Below, in pieces: positions 25,918 through 41,632 of a stretch of DNA of 64,000 bases. A program made the position numbers and the translations under genes. A model generated the notes under the pieces. That model did no database searches. It was not told the DNA's origin and saw only the letters and a list, made by a program, of their open reading frames with translations. The stretch spans positions 62,001 to 126,000 of the forward strand of contig UVIF01000016.1 of assembly GCA_900596015.1 (NCBI GenBank), read 5' to 3'. Origin of the DNA: Pseudomonas viridiflava. GTDB taxonomy: Bacteria > Pseudomonadota > Gammaproteobacteria > Pseudomonadales > Pseudomonadaceae. How positions within the stretch are numbered: position 1 is the stretch's first letter; each line of letters opens with the position of its first letter.

Positions 25918-27837
25918 ATGGGCAAGATTATCGGTATCGACCTGGGGACCACCAACTCCTGCGTCTCCATTCTGGAAAACGGCAAGGCCAAGGTCATCGA
26001 GAACGCCGAAGGCGCTCGGACCACACCTTCGATCATCGCTTACGCCAACGACGGCGAAATTCTCGTCGGTCAGTCGGCCAAGCGTCAGGCCGTCACCAAC
26101 CCGCATAACACGCTGTATGCAGTGAAGCGCCTGATCGGCCGCCGTTTCGCCGAAGACGTCGTGCAGAAAGACATCCAGATGGTCCCGTACAAAATTGTCG
26201 AAGCCGACAACAAGGACGCCTGGGTCGAAGTCAACGGCCAGAAAATGGCACCGCCGCAGATCTCGGCTGAAATCTTGAAAAAGATGAAGAAGACCGCCGA
26301 AGACTACCTCGGCGAAGCAGTCACCGAAGCGGTCATCACCGTACCGGCCTATTTCAACGACAGCCAGCGTCAGGCCACCAAGGACGCCGGCCGTATCGCT
26401 GGTCTGGACGTCAAGCGCATCATCAACGAGCCGACTGCCGCTGCACTGGCATACGGCATGGACAAAGCCAAGGGCGACCACACCGTCATCGTTTATGACC
26501 TGGGTGGCGGTACCTTCGACGTGTCCGTGATCGAAATCGCCGAAGTCGATGGCGAGCACCAGTTCGAAGTGTTGGCCACCAACGGCGACACCTTCCTAGG
26601 CGGCGAAGACTTCGACATCCGCTTGATCGACTACCTCGTAGACGAATTCAAGAAAGAAAGCGGCATGAACCTCAAGGGTGACCCGCTGGCCATGCAGCGC
26701 CTGAAAGAAGCCGCTGAGAAAGCCAAGATCGAACTGTCCTCGAGCCAGTCGACCGACGTCAACCTGCCGTACATCACTGCAGATGCGACCGGTCCGAAGC
26801 ACTTGAACGTGAAGATCTCCCGCGCCAAGCTGGAATCGCTGGTCGAAGACCTGGTTCAACGCACCATCGAGCCTTGCCGCATCGCCATGAAAGACGCCGG
26901 TATCGACGTTGGCGCGATCAACGACGTGATCCTGGTCGGCGGTCAGACCCGCATGCCGCTGGTTCAGAAGCTGGTCACCGACTTCTTCGGCAAAGAAGCC
27001 CGCAAGGACGTCAACCCCGACGAAGCCGTCGCCATGGGTGCTGCCATTCAGGGCGCCGTACTGGCCGGTGACGTGAAAGACGTGCTGCTGCTCGACGTCA
27101 GCCCGCTGACCCTGGGTATCGAAACCATGGGCGGCGTGATGACCGCACTGATCGAGAAGAACACCACGATTCCTACCAAGAAATCGCAGGTATTCTCGAC
27201 GGCCGATGACAACCAGGGCGCCGTGACCATTCACGTCCTGCAGGGCGAGCGCAAGCAAGCCGCGCAGAACAAGTCGCTGGGCAAGTTCGACCTGGCCGAG
27301 ATCCCGCCAGCGCCACGTGGCGTGCCGCAGATCGAAGTGACCTTCGACATCGACGCCAACGGCATCCTGCACGTCGGCGCGAAGGACAAGGCTACCGGCA
27401 AGACCCAGTCGATCGTGATCAAGGCCAACTCCGGTCTGTCCGAGGACGAGATTCAGCAGATGGTGCGTGACGCTGAAGTCAACGCTGAGGAAGACCGCAA
27501 GTTCGAAGAGCTGGCCGCTGCCCGCAACCAGGGTGATGCACTGGTGCACTCGACGCGCAAGATGGTCGCCGACGCGGGTGACAAGGTCACCGCAGACGAG
27601 AAGACTGCCATCGAAGCGGCCGTCGTGGCGCTGGAAGCTGCGGTCAAGGGCGACGACAAGGCGGTCATCGACGCCAAGGTCGAAGAACTGTCCAAGGTCT
27701 CCGCTCCAGTGGCGCAGAAGATGTACGCCGACCAGGCCGAGAAGCCTGAAGGTGCTGCTGCCCAGCCAGCGGAAGAAGCCGGCAAGCACGACGACGTTGT
27801 CGATGCCGAGTTCGAAGAAGTCAAAGACAACAAGTAA
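25918..27837 (+). CDS. dnaK: chaperone DnaK (Hsp70)
   Basis: A 639-residue Hsp70 with the nucleotide-binding domain ([12 protein letters not shown] near the start, [31 protein letters not shown]), the interdomain linker VLLLDV, the substrate-binding domain and the helical lid ending in EEVKDNK. It binds unfolded proteins in an ATP cycle driven by DnaJ and GrpE. A ribosome-binding site (AGGAGAAG) precedes the ATG. Flanked by grpE and dnaJ; heat-shock promoter at 25797-25824. Confidence 0.99.
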   Translation: MGKIIGIDLGTTNSCVSILENGKAKVIENAEGARTTPSIIAYANDGEILVGQSAKRQAVTNPHNTLYAVKRLIGRRFAEDVVQKDIQMVPYKIVEADNKDAWVEVNGQKMAPPQISAEILKKMKKTAEDYLGEAVTEAVITVPAYFNDSQRQATKDAGRIAGLDVKRIINEPTAAALAYGMDKAKGDHTVIVYDLGGGTFDVSVIEIAEVDGEHQFEVLATNGDTFLGGEDFDIRLIDYLVDEFKKESGMNLKGDPLAMQRLKEAAEKAKIELSSSQSTDVNLPYITADATGPKHLNVKISRAKLESLVEDLVQRTIEPCRIAMKDAGIDVGAINDVILVGGQTRMPLVQKLVTDFFGKEARKDVNPDEAVAMGAAIQGAVLAGDVKDVLLLDVSPLTLGIETMGGVMTALIEKNTTIPTKKSQVFSTADDNQGAVTIHVLQGERKQAAQNKSLGKFDLAEIPPAPRGVPQIEVTFDIDANGILHVGAKDKATGKTQSIVIKANSGLSEDEIQQMVRDAEVNAEEDRKFEELAAARNQGDALVHSTRKMVADAGDKVTADEKTAIEAAVVALEAAVKGDDKAVIDAKVEELSKVSAPVAQKMYADQAEKPEGAAAQPAEEAGKHDDVVDAEFEEVKDNK

Positions 27838-28024
27838 ACACTTGTTGGTCGGCCGGTTGACTGTGCTTGCACGGTGACTGGTAGGATGTCGCCGCGCGGG
27901 GGCTTGCTCCCGCGTTGGCGTGTCTGGAATACACGAATTTTAACAACATGCGACAGCGATCGGATGTTGGCGGCGCGGTCAGCGGCGCCCCTGCGTGCTG
28001 GCTCCCAAAAGAGTAAAAAGACTT

Positions 28025-29973
<1,949 letters not shown>

Positions 29974-30000
29974 CCCAGCTGCGCCAGGCTCGCTCCTCCC

Positions 30001-30086
30001 GCAGGAGCGGTCATCGGCCGCTAACCAGACGCCGCGGTCTTGCTGACACACCGCGGTGCCTCTTCGCGGCCGATGACCGCTCCTAC
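30001..30086. repeat. inverted repeat pair (REP-like) between dapB and carA
   Basis: Arms at 30001-30021 and 30066-30086 are reverse complements at 20 of 21 positions, with an inner CCGCGGT/ACCGCGG dyad. The core (GGAGCGGTCATCGGCCGC) differs from the REP at 23238 and 60232, so it is another REP subtype; it can also end dapB transcripts. Confidence 0.8.
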
Positions 30087-30209
30087 AAGGGGTATGGCAC
30101 GCCAAAGTCGCATTCCCTCAAGTCTGCACCGCATTTGCGGTAGACCAAAACCCCTCTTTTCTGTAAGCTACAGCTTTAGTGTGTCCACTAAAAGCGCGCA
30201 GATAATTCG

Positions 30210-30308
30210 ATGAAAAGAAGCGGGGTGACGTATCCATACGGCATTCCGCTTTTTTACAACCTGCGATCGCCCTTTCAGGCTTTATTTACGGGAGGTCTTC
30301 TTGACTAA
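30210..30308 (+). CDS. possible 32-residue leader peptide of carA
   Basis: An ATG at 30210 opens a 32-codon frame that starts [15 protein letters not shown] and ends TGGLLD before TAA, overlapping the carA TTG start by 8 bases in another frame. A large hairpin with a T run (30214-30255) lies inside codons 2 to 15, so translation of the frame would disrupt the hairpin. No good ribosome-binding site precedes the ATG. Whether it is translated cannot be told from sequence. Confidence 0.35.
   Translation: MKRSGVTYPYGIPLFYNLRSPFQALFTGGLLD
30214..30255 (+). terminator. attenuator-like hairpin in the carA leader
   Basis: AAGCGG (30218-30223) pairs with CCGCTT (30246-30251), extended outward by A-T pairs into the T run and inward by CGTA/TACG around a TCCA loop, with one internal A-G mismatch. 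The hairpin with six T at its 3' side ends 45 bases before carA and looks like an intrinsic terminator. Confidence 0.6.
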
Positions 30309-31437
30309 GCCAGCCATACTCGCCCTTGCCGATGGCAGCATCTTTCGCGGCGAAGCCATTGGAGCCGACGGGCAAACCGTTGGAGAGGTGGTGTTCAACA
30401 CCGCCATGACCGGCTATCAGGAAATCCTTACCGATCCTTCCTATGCCCAGCAAATCGTCACCCTGACCTACCCCCACATCGGCAACACCGGCACTACCCC
30501 GGAAGACGCCGAGTCCGATCGCGTCTGGGCCGCAGGCCTGGTGATCCGCGACCTGCCATTGGTGGCCAGCAACTGGCGTAACACCATGGCCCTGGACGAC
30601 TACCTGAAAGCCAACAACGTGGTTGCCATCGCCGGCATCGACACCCGCCGCCTGACCCGCATTCTGCGAGAGAAAGGCGCGCAGAACGGCTGCATCATGG
30701 CCGGTGACGACATCAGCGAAGAGGCCGCCATCGCCGCCGCGCGCGCCTTCCCCGGCCTCAAGGGCATGGACCTGGCCAAGGAAGTCAGCACCAAGGACAC
30801 CTATCAGTGGCGCTCCAGTGTCTGGGAACTGAAATCCGACAGCCACCCCGATGTGCCTAACAGCGAGCTGCCTTACCACGTGGTCGCCTACGACTACGGC
30901 GTCAAGGTCAACATCCTGCGCATGCTGGTCGAGCGCGGCTGCCACCTTACCGTGGTACCTGCGCAAACCCCGGCCGCCGACGTGCTGGCGCTCAACCCCG
31001 ATGGCGTGTTCCTGTCCAACGGCCCTGGCGATCCAGAGCCCTGCGACTACGCTATCCAGGCGATCAAGGAAGTGCTGCAGACAGAGATCCCGGTCTTCGG
31101 CATCTGCCTGGGCCACCAGTTGCTGGCCCTGGCCGCCGGCGCCAAGACCGTCAAGATGGGTCACGGGCACCACGGTGCCAACCACCCGGTGCAGGATGTC
31201 GACAGCGGCGTGGTGATGATCACCAGCCAGAACCACGGCTTCGCGGTGGACGAAGCGACGTTGCCGAGCAATGTCCGCGCGATCCACAAGTCGCTGTTCG
31301 ATGGCACCCTGCAGGGTATCGAGCTGACCGACAAGGCCGCGTTCAGCTTCCAGGGTCACCCCGAAGCCAGCCCCGGTCCGAACGACGTCTCGCCGCTGTT
31401 CGACCGCTTCATCGAATCGATGGCCAAGCGCCGCTGA
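30301..31437 (+). CDS. carA: carbamoyl-phosphate synthase small subunit
   Basis: A 378-residue glutaminase subunit that supplies ammonia to CarB for pyrimidine and arginine synthesis. The C-terminal class I amidotransferase domain has the nucleophile Cys269 in [10 protein letters not shown] and the later His-Glu pair in [11 protein letters not shown]. The start is an unusual TTG with GGGAGG 6 bases upstream; no ATG is near, and the conserved sequence begins right there ([12 protein letters not shown]). carB follows after 125 bases. The upstream leader with a hairpin suggests regulated expression. Confidence 0.97.
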   Translation: MTKPAILALADGSIFRGEAIGADGQTVGEVVFNTAMTGYQEILTDPSYAQQIVTLTYPHIGNTGTTPEDAESDRVWAAGLVIRDLPLVASNWRNTMALDDYLKANNVVAIAGIDTRRLTRILREKGAQNGCIMAGDDISEEAAIAAARAFPGLKGMDLAKEVSTKDTYQWRSSVWELKSDSHPDVPNSELPYHVVAYDYGVKVNILRMLVERGCHLTVVPAQTPAADVLALNPDGVFLSNGPGDPEPCDYAIQAIKEVLQTEIPVFGICLGHQLLALAAGAKTVKMGHGHHGANHPVQDVDSGVVMITSQNHGFAVDEATLPSNVRAIHKSLFDGTLQGIELTDKAAFSFQGHPEASPGPNDVSPLFDRFIESMAKRR

Positions 31438-31562
31438 TCACTGTCGGACCCGTGTGTAACGCGCGCCCCGGCCGGCCCCGTCGAAGACGGACAGGCCGCC
31501 AGGGCGCCGCCCAATAAAGTTCAGGCGGGCAGCCGGCTGAACTGCGCAATTGAGTGAGAACC

Positions 31563-34500
31563 ATGCCAAAACGTACAGACTTGAAAAGCATCCTGATTCT
31601 TGGCGCCGGCCCGATCGTCATCGGCCAGGCCTGCGAATTCGACTACTCCGGCGCCCAGGCCTGCAAGGCCCTGCGCGAAGAGGGTTACCGCGTCATTCTG
31701 GTCAACTCCAACCCGGCCACCATCATGACCGACCCGGACATGGCCGACGCCACCTACATCGAACCGATCAAGTGGCAGACCGTGGCCAAGATCATCGAGA
31801 AAGAGCGTCCGGACGCCGTGTTGCCGACCATGGGTGGCCAGACTGCCCTGAACTGCGCCCTCGACCTGGAGCGCGAAGGCGTTCTGGCCAAGTTCGGCGT
31901 GGAAATGATCGGTGCCAATGCCGACACCATCGACAAGGCCGAAGACCGTTCGCGCTTCGACAAGGCGATGAAGTCCATCGGCCTGGCCTGCCCACGCTCG
32001 GGCATCGCCCACAGCATGGAAGAAGCCAATGCCGTGCTGGAGAAGCTCGGCTTCCCGTGCATCATTCGTCCATCGTTCACCATGGGCGGTACCGGCGGCG
32101 GCATCGCTTACAACCGTGAAGAGTTCGAAGAAATCTGCGCCCGTGGTCTGGACCTGTCGCCAACCAAGGAACTGCTGATCGACGAATCGCTGATCGGTTG
32201 GAAAGAGTACGAGATGGAAGTGGTCCGCGACAAAAAGGACAACTGCATCATCGTCTGTTCCATCGAGAACTTCGACCCGATGGGCGTGCACACCGGTGAC
32301 TCGATCACCGTCGCACCGGCGCAGACCCTGACCGACAAGGAATACCAGATCCTGCGCAACGCCTCGCTGGCAGTGCTGCGCGAGATCGGCGTGGAAACCG
32401 GCGGTTCCAACGTGCAGTTCGGTATCTGCCCGGACACCGGCCGCATGGTCGTGATCGAGATGAACCCGCGCGTGTCGCGCTCCTCGGCACTGGCTTCCAA
32501 AGCCACCGGCTTCCCGATCGCCAAGGTCGCGGCCAAGCTGGCTGTCGGCTACACCCTCGACGAACTGCAGAACGACATCACCGGCGGCAAGACCCCGGCG
32601 TCGTTCGAACCGTCGATCGACTACGTCGTCACCAAACTGCCACGCTTCGCCTTCGAGAAATTCCCGAAAGCCGACGCGCGCCTGACCACCCAGATGAAAT
32701 CCGTGGGTGAAGTCATGGCCATCGGCCGGACCTTCCAGGAATCCCTGCAGAAAGCCCTGCGCGGCCTGGAAGTGGGCGTCAGTGGCCTGGACCCGAAAGT
32801 CGACCTGAGCAGCCCCGAAGCCAACGGCATCCTCAAGCGCGAACTCACCGTGCCTGGCGCCGAGCGCATCTGGTACGTTGCCGACGCCATGCGCGCCGGC
32901 ATGAGCGTGGACGACATCTTCGCCCTGACCATGATCGACCGTTGGTTCCTGGTACAGATGGAAGACCTGATCAAGGAAGAAGAGAAGGTCAAGACCCTGG
33001 GTCTGGCCGATATCGACAAGGCCTTGATGTTCCGCCTCAAGCGCAAGGGTTTCTCCGACCAGCGTCTGGCCAAGCTGCTGGGCATCACCGACAAGAATCT
33101 GCGTCGTCACCGCCACAAGCTGGACGTGTTCCCGGTCTACAAGCGCGTCGACACCTGCGCCGCCGAGTTCGCCACCGACACCGCCTACCTGTACTCCACG
33201 TACGAGGAAGAGTGCGAGGCCAACCCGACCGACCGCGACAAGATCATGATCCTGGGCGGTGGCCCGAACCGTATCGGCCAAGGCATCGAGTTCGACTACT
33301 GCTGCGTTCACGCGGCCCTGGCCCTGCGCGCCGACGGGTACGAGACCATCATGGTCAACTGCAACCCGGAAACCGTGTCCACCGACTACGACACCTCTGA
33401 CCGCCTGTACTTCGAGCCATTGACGCTCGAAGACGTGCTGGAAATCGTGCGCGTCGAGAAGCCCAAGGGCGTCATCGTCCAGTACGGCGGCCAGACCCCG
33501 CTGAAACTGGCCCGCGCCCTGGAAGAAGCCGGCGTGCCGATCATCGGCACCAGCCCTGATTCCATCGACCGCGCCGAAGACCGCGAGCGCTTCCAGCAGA
33601 TGGTCCAGCGCCTGAACCTGCTGCAGCCACCGAACGCGACCGTGCGCAGCGAAGAAGAAGCCATTCGCGCCGCTGGCGTGATCGGTTATCCGCTGGTCGT
33701 GCGCCCGTCGTACGTGCTCGGCGGCCGCGCCATGGAGATTGTCTACGAACTCGACGAGCTCAAGCGCTACCTGCGTGAAGCCGTACAGGTCTCCAACGAC
33801 AGCCCGGTATTGCTCGACCACTTCCTCAACTGCGCCATCGAGATGGACGTGGATGCGGTGTGCGACGGCACCGACGTGGTCATCGGCGCGATCATGCAGC
33901 ACATCGAGCAGGCCGGTGTTCACTCCGGTGACTCGGCGTGCTCGCTGCCACCGTACTCGCTGCCGGCCCACGTGCAGGACGAAGTGCGCGAGCAGGTCAA
34001 GAAGATGGCTCTGGAACTGGGTGTCATCGGCTTGATGAACGTGCAGCTGGCGCTGCAGGGCGACAAGATCTACGTGATCGAAGTCAACCCGCGTGCCTCG
34101 CGTACCGTACCGTTCGTGTCCAAGTGCATCGGCACTTCGCTGGCGATGATTGCCGCGCGCGTCATGGCCGGCAAGACCCTGAAGGAAATCGGCTTCACCA
34201 AGGAAATCATTCCCAACTTCTACAGCGTCAAGGAAGCGGTGTTCCCCTTCGCCAAGTTCCCTGGCGTTGACCCGATCCTTGGCCCGGAAATGAAATCCAC
34301 GGGTGAAGTGATGGGTGTCGGCGACACCTTCGGCGAAGCCTTCGCCAAGGCGCAGATGGGCGCCAGCGAAGTGCTGCCGACCGGCGGCACGGCCTTCATC
34401 AGTGTGCGCGACGACGACAAGCCGCTGGTGGCTGGCGTGGCCCGCGACCTGATCGCATTGGGCTTCGAAGTGGTTGCCACCGCAGGCACCGCACGCGTCA

Positions 34501-34784
34501 TCGAAGCAGCCGGTTTGAAGGTACGTCGCGTCAACAAGGTGACCGAAGGTCGCCCGCATGTGGTCGACATGATCAAGAACGACGAAGTCACCTTGATCAT
34601 CAACACCACCGAAGGCCGTCAATCGATCGCCGATTCTTACTCGATCCGTCGCAACGCCTTGCAGCACAAGATCTACTGCACCACGACCATTGCCGCTGGC
34701 GAAGCGATCTGTGAAGCGCTCAAGTTCGGTCCTGAAAAGACCGTGCGCCGTTTGCAGGATCTCCACGCAGGACTCAACGCATGA
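31563..34784 (+). CDS. carB: carbamoyl-phosphate synthase large subunit
   Basis: A 1073-residue protein, the standard length. Two homologous ATP-grasp halves are visible ([19 protein letters not shown] at the N-terminus and [19 protein letters not shown] in the middle) and a C-terminal MGS-like allosteric domain from about residue 935. It joins bicarbonate, ammonia from CarA and two ATP to make carbamoyl phosphate. The ATG at 31563 ([14 protein letters not shown]) is preferred to the GTG 9 bases before it. It overlaps greA by 4 bases (ATGA at 34781). Confidence 0.99.
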   Translation: MPKRTDLKSILILGAGPIVIGQACEFDYSGAQACKALREEGYRVILVNSNPATIMTDPDMADATYIEPIKWQTVAKIIEKERPDAVLPTMGGQTALNCALDLEREGVLAKFGVEMIGANADTIDKAEDRSRFDKAMKSIGLACPRSGIAHSMEEANAVLEKLGFPCIIRPSFTMGGTGGGIAYNREEFEEICARGLDLSPTKELLIDESLIGWKEYEMEVVRDKKDNCIIVCSIENFDPMGVHTGDSITVAPAQTLTDKEYQILRNASLAVLREIGVETGGSNVQFGICPDTGRMVVIEMNPRVSRSSALASKATGFPIAKVAAKLAVGYTLDELQNDITGGKTPASFEPSIDYVVTKLPRFAFEKFPKADARLTTQMKSVGEVMAIGRTFQESLQKALRGLEVGVSGLDPKVDLSSPEANGILKRELTVPGAERIWYVADAMRAGMSVDDIFALTMIDRWFLVQMEDLIKEEEKVKTLGLADIDKALMFRLKRKGFSDQRLAKLLGITDKNLRRHRHKLDVFPVYKRVDTCAAEFATDTAYLYSTYEEECEANPTDRDKIMILGGGPNRIGQGIEFDYCCVHAALALRADGYETIMVNCNPETVSTDYDTSDRLYFEPLTLEDVLEIVRVEKPKGVIVQYGGQTPLKLARALEEAGVPIIGTSPDSIDRAEDRERFQQMVQRLNLLQPPNATVRSEEEAIRAAGVIGYPLVVRPSYVLGGRAMEIVYELDELKRYLREAVQVSNDSPVLLDHFLNCAIEMDVDAVCDGTDVVIGAIMQHIEQAGVHSGDSACSLPPYSLPAHVQDEVREQVKKMALELGVIGLMNVQLALQGDKIYVIEVNPRASRTVPFVSKCIGTSLAMIAARVMAGKTLKEIGFTKEIIPNFYSVKEAVFPFAKFPGVDPILGPEMKSTGEVMGVGDTFGEAFAKAQMGASEVLPTGGTAFISVRDDDKPLVAGVARDLIALGFEVVATAGTARVIEAAGLKVRRVNKVTEGRPHVVDMIKNDEVTLIINTTEGRQSIADSYSIRRNALQHKIYCTTTIAAGEAICEALKFGPEKTVRRLQDLHAGLNA

Positions 34785-35257
34785 TCAAGTACCCAATGAC
34801 CGTCCAGGGCCATCGTGCCCTGGAGGAAGAGCACGAAAAACTCAGCAAGGTCGAGCGTCCGCGCCTGAGCCAGGCCATCGGTGAAGCGCGCGAGCTGGGC
34901 GACCTCAAGGAAAACGCCGAATACCATGCGGCCCGCGAAGAGCAGGGCATGGTCGAGGCGCGTATCCGTGACATCGAGGGGCGTTTGCAGAACGCAGTGG
35001 TGATCGACGTCACCACGATTCCGAAAACCGGTAAGGTGATCTTCGGCACGACCGTGGAAATCGCCAATGTCGAAACCGACGAGCGCGTGAAGTACAAGAT
35101 CGTCGGTGAAGACGAAGCCGATATCAAGGGCGGCAAACTGTCCCATGGCTCGCCGATCGCGCGTGCCCTCATCGCCAAGGAAGAAGGCGACGTGGTCACG
35201 GTGAAAACCCCCGGTGGCGTGATCGAGTACGAGATCGTCGAAGTTGCCCACGTTTGA
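34781..35257 (+). CDS. greA: transcription elongation factor GreA
   Basis: A 158-residue factor with the N-terminal coiled coil carrying the catalytic acidic tip ([21 protein letters not shown]) and the C-terminal FKBP-like domain. It enters the RNA polymerase secondary channel and promotes cleavage of backtracked RNA. Its ATG overlaps the carB stop, so the genes are translationally coupled. Confidence 0.98.
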   Translation: MIKYPMTVQGHRALEEEHEKLSKVERPRLSQAIGEARELGDLKENAEYHAAREEQGMVEARIRDIEGRLQNAVVIDVTTIPKTGKVIFGTTVEIANVETDERVKYKIVGEDEADIKGGKLSHGSPIARALIAKEEGDVVTVKTPGGVIEYEIVEVAHV

Positions 35258-35267
35258 TCGGCTACCG

Positions 35268-35290
35268 TGGCGGCGCGTGAGCGCCGCCAT
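35268..35290. terminator. hairpin after greA
   Basis: TGGCGGCGC and GCGCCGCCA form a GC-rich stem just after greA, without a clear T run. Possible weak terminator between convergent greA and yhbY. Confidence 0.4.
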
Positions 35291-35399
35291 CTGGCAGCTG
35301 TAGTGCTACCAGCTATCGGGCGTTACCAGCCGGGTGCTGGTAGGGCAGCCGGGCCCCTCGGCGGCGCGCATGGCGCGACCTCGAGGGTCGGCCCGGGCA

Positions 35400-35708
35400 T
35401 CAGCGAAAGCGATGCACGTTCGACAGTTGCTTGTTCACTTGCGGGTTCTTGCGGTACACCAGTGCCATCTTGCCGATGACCTGGACCAGATCGGCACGGC
35501 CGACCTTGCACAATTCGGCAACGGCTTGAAGGCGCTGTTCGCGGTCGAGGATGTTGAGTTTGATCTTGATCAGCTCGTGATCGCTCAAGGCGCGTTCGAA
35601 TTCTGCTAAAACACCTTCAGTCAAACCATTGTCGGCAACCATCAAAACCGGCTTCAGATGGTGACCAATCGATTTGTACTGTTTCTTCTGCTCTTGAGTG
35701 AGCGGCAT
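35400..35708 (-). CDS. yhbY: YhbY/CRM-domain RNA-binding protein
   Basis: A 102-residue protein with the CRM fold (LKPVLMVADNGLTEGVLAEFERALSDHELIKIKL). YhbY binds pre-50S ribosomal subunits. The ATG at 35708 (MPLTQEQKKQYKSIGH) is the family start. It is divergent from rlmE, which modifies 23S rRNA, in the usual arrangement. Confidence 0.93.
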   Translation of the reverse strand: MPLTQEQKKQYKSIGHHLKPVLMVADNGLTEGVLAEFERALSDHELIKIKLNILDREQRLQAVAELCKVGRADLVQVIGKMALVYRKNPQVNKQLSNVHRFR

Positions 35709-35808
35709 AATCTGACCCTTCATCTGATCTTGTAAAAAGCGGCGGCCAGTTTACCCGAGCGCCCTCGGCTCCGCCCAGTTAATCACGACCCGTTATTCGA
35801 GGTGCCCC

Positions 35809-36453
35809 GTGGCCCGTTCCAAGACAAGCCTCAATTGGCTGAAAGAACACTTCAACGATCCCTACGTCAAGATGGCGCAGAAAGACGGGTATCGTTCGCG
35901 TGCAAGCTACAAGCTGCTGGAAATACAGGAGCGCGACCGCCTGATCCGCCCCGGCATGAGTGTCATCGACCTGGGCGCCGCGCCTGGCGGATGGTCCCAG
36001 GTGACCAGTCGTCTGATTGGTGGCCAGGGTCGACTCATCGCGTCCGATATCCTGGAAATGGACAGCATCCCCGATGTCACCTTCATTCAGGGCGACTTCA
36101 CCGAGGATGCAGTGCTGGCGCAGATCCTCGAGGCCGTCGGTAATTCGCAGGTCGACCTTGTGATTTCCGATATGGCCCCCAATATGAGTGGACTGGCCGC
36201 AGTCGACATGCCGCGTGCAATGTTCCTCTGCGAGCTGGCGCTCGATCTGGCCAGCCGGGTCCTGCGTCCGGGCGGCGATTTCCTGATCAAGGTCTTCCAG
36301 GGTGAAGGCTTCGACGTGTATCACAAGACCGTTCGGCAGATGTTCGAGAAGGTCCAGATGCGCAAGCCTTCCTCGTCCCGTGACCGTTCGCGCGAGCAGT
36401 ACCTGCTGGGCCGTGGTTTCAAGGGTGCGGAAAAGCCGGACCATGAGGTCTGA
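35809..36453 (+). CDS. rlmE: 23S rRNA 2'-O-methyltransferase RlmE (FtsJ/RrmJ)
   Basis: A 214-residue enzyme that methylates U2552 of 23S rRNA. The SAM motif is [12 protein letters not shown] (about 54-65), and the catalytic K-D-K-E residues are visible as Lys35 in RASYKL, Asp in [10 protein letters not shown], Lys in [11 protein letters not shown], and a C-terminal Glu. It starts with GTG at 35809 before the conserved [14 protein letters not shown]. ftsH lies downstream, as in most gammaproteobacteria. Confidence 0.96.
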   Translation: MARSKTSLNWLKEHFNDPYVKMAQKDGYRSRASYKLLEIQERDRLIRPGMSVIDLGAAPGGWSQVTSRLIGGQGRLIASDILEMDSIPDVTFIQGDFTEDAVLAQILEAVGNSQVDLVISDMAPNMSGLAAVDMPRAMFLCELALDLASRVLRPGGDFLIKVFQGEGFDVYHKTVRQMFEKVQMRKPSSSRDRSREQYLLGRGFKGAEKPDHEV

Positions 36454-36641
36454 GGCTGTCGATAGCTTTTATTAAATGGCGCGGCATGCTGAGCATAAAC
36501 GAAGATTACGCAGTCAAAGTTTCACAAAAGGTTACAGACGCCGCCTGCGGAGCCGTAGGCAATGTAGTAAGTTTGGCCGGTGAACATCATGCGAAGCACG
36601 CCTGCGCGGGTTGCGGGTAGCAGGCTTCAGAGGGTAGCGAA

Positions 36642-38561
<1,920 letters not shown>

Positions 38562-38597
38562 TACAGACGCCTCAACGCTCGATACCTAAGGTTTGAC

Positions 38598-39449
38598 ATG
38601 ACCCCTTCGCAATACCCCACTCGGTTGCCTTGCGGCAACCGAGTTCTCGATTTGGCCCAGACTCACGTCATGGGCATCCTCAATATCACTCCCGACTCCT
38701 TCTCCGACGGTGGCCGCTTCAACCAGCGCGATCTGGCCTTGCGTCATGCGCAGGCGATGGTCGATGCCGGCGCAACCTTGATCGACATCGGTGGCGAATC
38801 GACACGCCCCGGCGCTCGAGCGGTCTCTGCGGTGGAAGAGCTTGAGCGTGTCGCCCCTTTGGTGGAAGCGATCAACCGCGAATTGGATGTGATCATTTCG
38901 GTGGACACTTCCACGCCGGCGGTCATGCGCGAAAGTGCACGGCTCGGCGCCGGTTTGATCAACGACGTGCGCGCGCTGCGCCGCGACGGCGCGCTGGACG
39001 CTGCTGCGGCCACTGGCCTTCCGGTGTGTCTGATGCACATGGTGGGCGAGCCCGGCACCATGCAGGACCACCCTCACTACGACGACCTGCTGGGCGAGGT
39101 GGCGGGCTTTCTGTCCGAACGCATGCACGCCTGTGCTTCGGTCGGCATCCCTGCGGAGCGTATACTGCTCGACCCAGGGTTCGGTTTCGCCAAGTCGCAT
39201 GCGCACAACCTCAGCCTGTTCAAGCATATGCAGGCGCTGCATGCGCTTGGGCGGCCCTTGCTGGTAGGTGTTTCGCGCAAGAGCATGGTCGGGTTGGCCC
39301 TGAACAAGCCGGTGGCTGAGCGCCTCAATGGCAGCTTGGCGCTGGCGGCCTTGGCGATGACCAAGGGTGCGAAGATCTTGCGCGTCCACGATGTGGCCGA
39401 AACGATTGATGTCGTTCGGATGATCGCCGCCGTTGAAGCGGCCGAATAA
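38598..39449 (+). CDS. folP: dihydropteroate synthase
   Basis: A 283-residue TIM-barrel enzyme that joins p-aminobenzoate to the pterin in folate synthesis; the target of sulfonamides. Signatures [15 protein letters not shown] (25-39), [11 protein letters not shown] and the loop [13 protein letters not shown] are intact. It lies between ftsH and glmM, a conserved order. Confidence 0.98.
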   Translation: MTPSQYPTRLPCGNRVLDLAQTHVMGILNITPDSFSDGGRFNQRDLALRHAQAMVDAGATLIDIGGESTRPGARAVSAVEELERVAPLVEAINRELDVIISVDTSTPAVMRESARLGAGLINDVRALRRDGALDAAAATGLPVCLMHMVGEPGTMQDHPHYDDLLGEVAGFLSERMHACASVGIPAERILLDPGFGFAKSHAHNLSLFKHMQALHALGRPLLVGVSRKSMVGLALNKPVAERLNGSLALAALAMTKGAKILRVHDVAETIDVVRMIAAVEAAE

Positions 39450-39465
39450 GAATTACGGAGTACCT

Positions 39466-40806
39466 ATGAGCAGGAAATATTTTGGCACCGACGGCATTCG
39501 TGGTCGTGTCGGCGAGTACCCGATTACCCCTGATTTCATGCTCAAGCTGGGCTGGGCGGCCGGCATGGCGTTCCGCAAGATGGGCGCCTGCCGCGTGCTG
39601 GTCGGCAAGGACACGCGGATCTCCGGCTACATGTTCGAATCGGCGCTGGAGGCCGGCCTGTCCGCGGCCGGCGCCGACGTCCTGTTGCTCGGCCCGATGC
39701 CCACGCCCGCCATTGCCTACCTGACGCGTACGTTCCATGCCGAAGCCGGCATCGTCATCAGTGCATCGCACAATCCGCACGATGACAACGGCATCAAGTT
39801 CTTCTCCGGCCAGGGCACCAAGCTGCCCGACGAAGTCGAGTCGATGATCGAAGAGCTCATGGATGCGCCGATGACGGTGGCCGAGTCCAGCAAGCTGGGC
39901 AAAGTCTCGCGCATCAACGACGCCGCTGGCCGCTACATCGAGTTCTGCAAGAGCAGCGTGCCCACCACCACCGACTTCGCCGGTCTCAAGCTGGTGATCG
40001 ACTGTGCCCATGGCGCCACCTACAAGGTCGCGCCCAATGTCTTTCGCGAGCTGGGCGCGCAGGTCACCGTGCTGTCTGCCGCACCCGATGGCCTGAACAT
40101 CAACGACAATTGTGGCTCGACCCACATGGAGGCGTTGCAGGCTGCCGTGTTGATAGGCCATGCCGACCTGGGTATCGCCTTCGACGGAGACGGTGACCGC
40201 GTATTGATGGTCGACCACACGGGCGCCATCGTCGATGGCGACGACTTGCTGTTCATCATTGCGCGCGATCTCCACGAGCGCGGCAAGCTGCACGGTGGCG
40301 TGGTCGGTACCCTGATGAGCAATCTTGGCCTTGAGCTGGCCTTTCAGGACCTGTCCATCCCATTCGTTCGCGCCAGCGTTGGCGACCGCTACGTGATGGC
40401 CGAGCTCAAGGAGCGCGACTGGCAGCTGGGTGGCGAGAATTCCGGCCATATCGTCTGCTGCCATCACACCACCACGGGCGATGCCATCATCGCTGCGCTG
40501 CAGGTGCTGCTGGCCCTCAAGCGCCGTGACGAAACCCTCGCACATGCCCGCCAGGGGTTGCGCAAGTGTCCTCAGGTATTGGTCAACGTGCGCTTTGCCG
40601 GTGGTGACGTCAATCCGGTCGAGCACCCCTCGGTCAAGGAGGCCTGTGCGCGGGTGACCGAGGCCATGGGTGGTCGTGGGCGCGTGCTGTTGCGCAAGTC
40701 CGGGACTGAGCCGCTGGTGCGGGTAATGGTCGAAGGCGACGACGAAAAAGTCGTGCGTGGCTACGCCGATGAGCTTGCCAGGCTGGTGAGTGAAGTTTGC
40801 GCCTGA
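39466..40806 (+). CDS. glmM: phosphoglucosamine mutase
   Basis: A 446-residue enzyme that converts glucosamine-6-phosphate to glucosamine-1-phosphate for cell-wall precursors. The phosphoserine is Ser101 in [12 protein letters not shown], the metal loop is [12 protein letters not shown], and the sugar loop GGENSGHI is present. The ATG at 39466 ([16 protein letters not shown]) is the family start and lies 16 bases after folP. Confidence 0.98.
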   Translation: MSRKYFGTDGIRGRVGEYPITPDFMLKLGWAAGMAFRKMGACRVLVGKDTRISGYMFESALEAGLSAAGADVLLLGPMPTPAIAYLTRTFHAEAGIVISASHNPHDDNGIKFFSGQGTKLPDEVESMIEELMDAPMTVAESSKLGKVSRINDAAGRYIEFCKSSVPTTTDFAGLKLVIDCAHGATYKVAPNVFRELGAQVTVLSAAPDGLNINDNCGSTHMEALQAAVLIGHADLGIAFDGDGDRVLMVDHTGAIVDGDDLLFIIARDLHERGKLHGGVVGTLMSNLGLELAFQDLSIPFVRASVGDRYVMAELKERDWQLGGENSGHIVCCHHTTTGDAIIAALQVLLALKRRDETLAHARQGLRKCPQVLVNVRFAGGDVNPVEHPSVKEACARVTEAMGGRGRVLLRKSGTEPLVRVMVEGDDEKVVRGYADELARLVSEVCA

Positions 40807-40872
40807 ATACGGCTTGCCAGTGAACGTTGCGTTGGGTAACATCTGCGCCCACTTTGATCGACGAGGTACAGC

Positions 40873-41628
40873 ATGCGTCGCCCCATGGTAGCTGGTAACT
40901 GGAAAATGCACGGTACCCGCGCCAGCGTCGCCGAGCTGATCAAGGGTCTGTCCGAACAGTCCTTGCCCGACTCTGTCGAGGTTGCGGTGTTCCCGCCCCT
41001 GTTGTTCGTCGACCGTGTGCTCGAGGGGCTGCAGGGCAGCCGCATCGCTGTCGGTGCGCAGAACTGCGCGGTTCAGGCCGAGCAAGGTGCACTGACCGGC
41101 GAAACCGCCTCGAGCCAGTTGGTCGATGCCGGTTGTTCGCTGGTTCTGATCGGTCACTCCGAGCGTCGCCAGGTCATCGGCGAAGGCGAGCAGCAACTGA
41201 TCGAGAAATTCCGCGCCGCGCAAGCGGCCGGCCTGACGCCAGTGCTTTGCATGGGAGAAACCCTTGAAGAGCGCGAAGCCGGTCAGACTTTGGAAATTGT
41301 AGGTCGTCAGCTGGGCAGCGTCATTGCAGCCTTGGGTATCGAAGCCTTCACCCATGCGGTGATTGCCTACGAGCCGGTCTGGGCCATTGGCACCGGGCTG
41401 ACTGCCACGCCGCAACAGGCTCAGGATGTGCACGCCGCCATCCGGGCTCAGTTGACGGCAGAAGATGCCAAGGTCGCACAAGCTGTGCGGCTGTTGTACG
41501 GCGGTAGCGTCAAAGCGGCCAATGCGGCCGAACTGTTCGGCATGCCGGATATCGATGGGGGCCTCATTGGTGGTGCTTCCCTGAATGCAGATGATTTCGG
41601 TGCGATCTGTCGCGCCGCGGGAAACTGA
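40873..41628 (+). CDS. tpiA: triosephosphate isomerase
   Basis: A 251-residue TIM-barrel enzyme interconverting glyceraldehyde-3-phosphate and dihydroxyacetone phosphate. Catalytic residues are in place: Lys11 (NWKMH), His95 (IGHSERR) and Glu167 ([11 protein letters not shown]). secG starts 4 bases after its stop. Confidence 0.99.
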   Translation: MRRPMVAGNWKMHGTRASVAELIKGLSEQSLPDSVEVAVFPPLLFVDRVLEGLQGSRIAVGAQNCAVQAEQGALTGETASSQLVDAGCSLVLIGHSERRQVIGEGEQQLIEKFRAAQAAGLTPVLCMGETLEEREAGQTLEIVGRQLGSVIAALGIEAFTHAVIAYEPVWAIGTGLTATPQQAQDVHAAIRAQLTAEDAKVAQAVRLLYGGSVKAANAAELFGMPDIDGGLIGGASLNADDFGAICRAAGN

Positions 41629-41632
41629 GAAA

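Noticed and set aside
31521..34766. 1081-residue open frame antisense to carB
   Set aside because: It mirrors carB, a universally conserved gene; strong third-position GC keeps the opposite frame open. Its translation is low-complexity and matches nothing.
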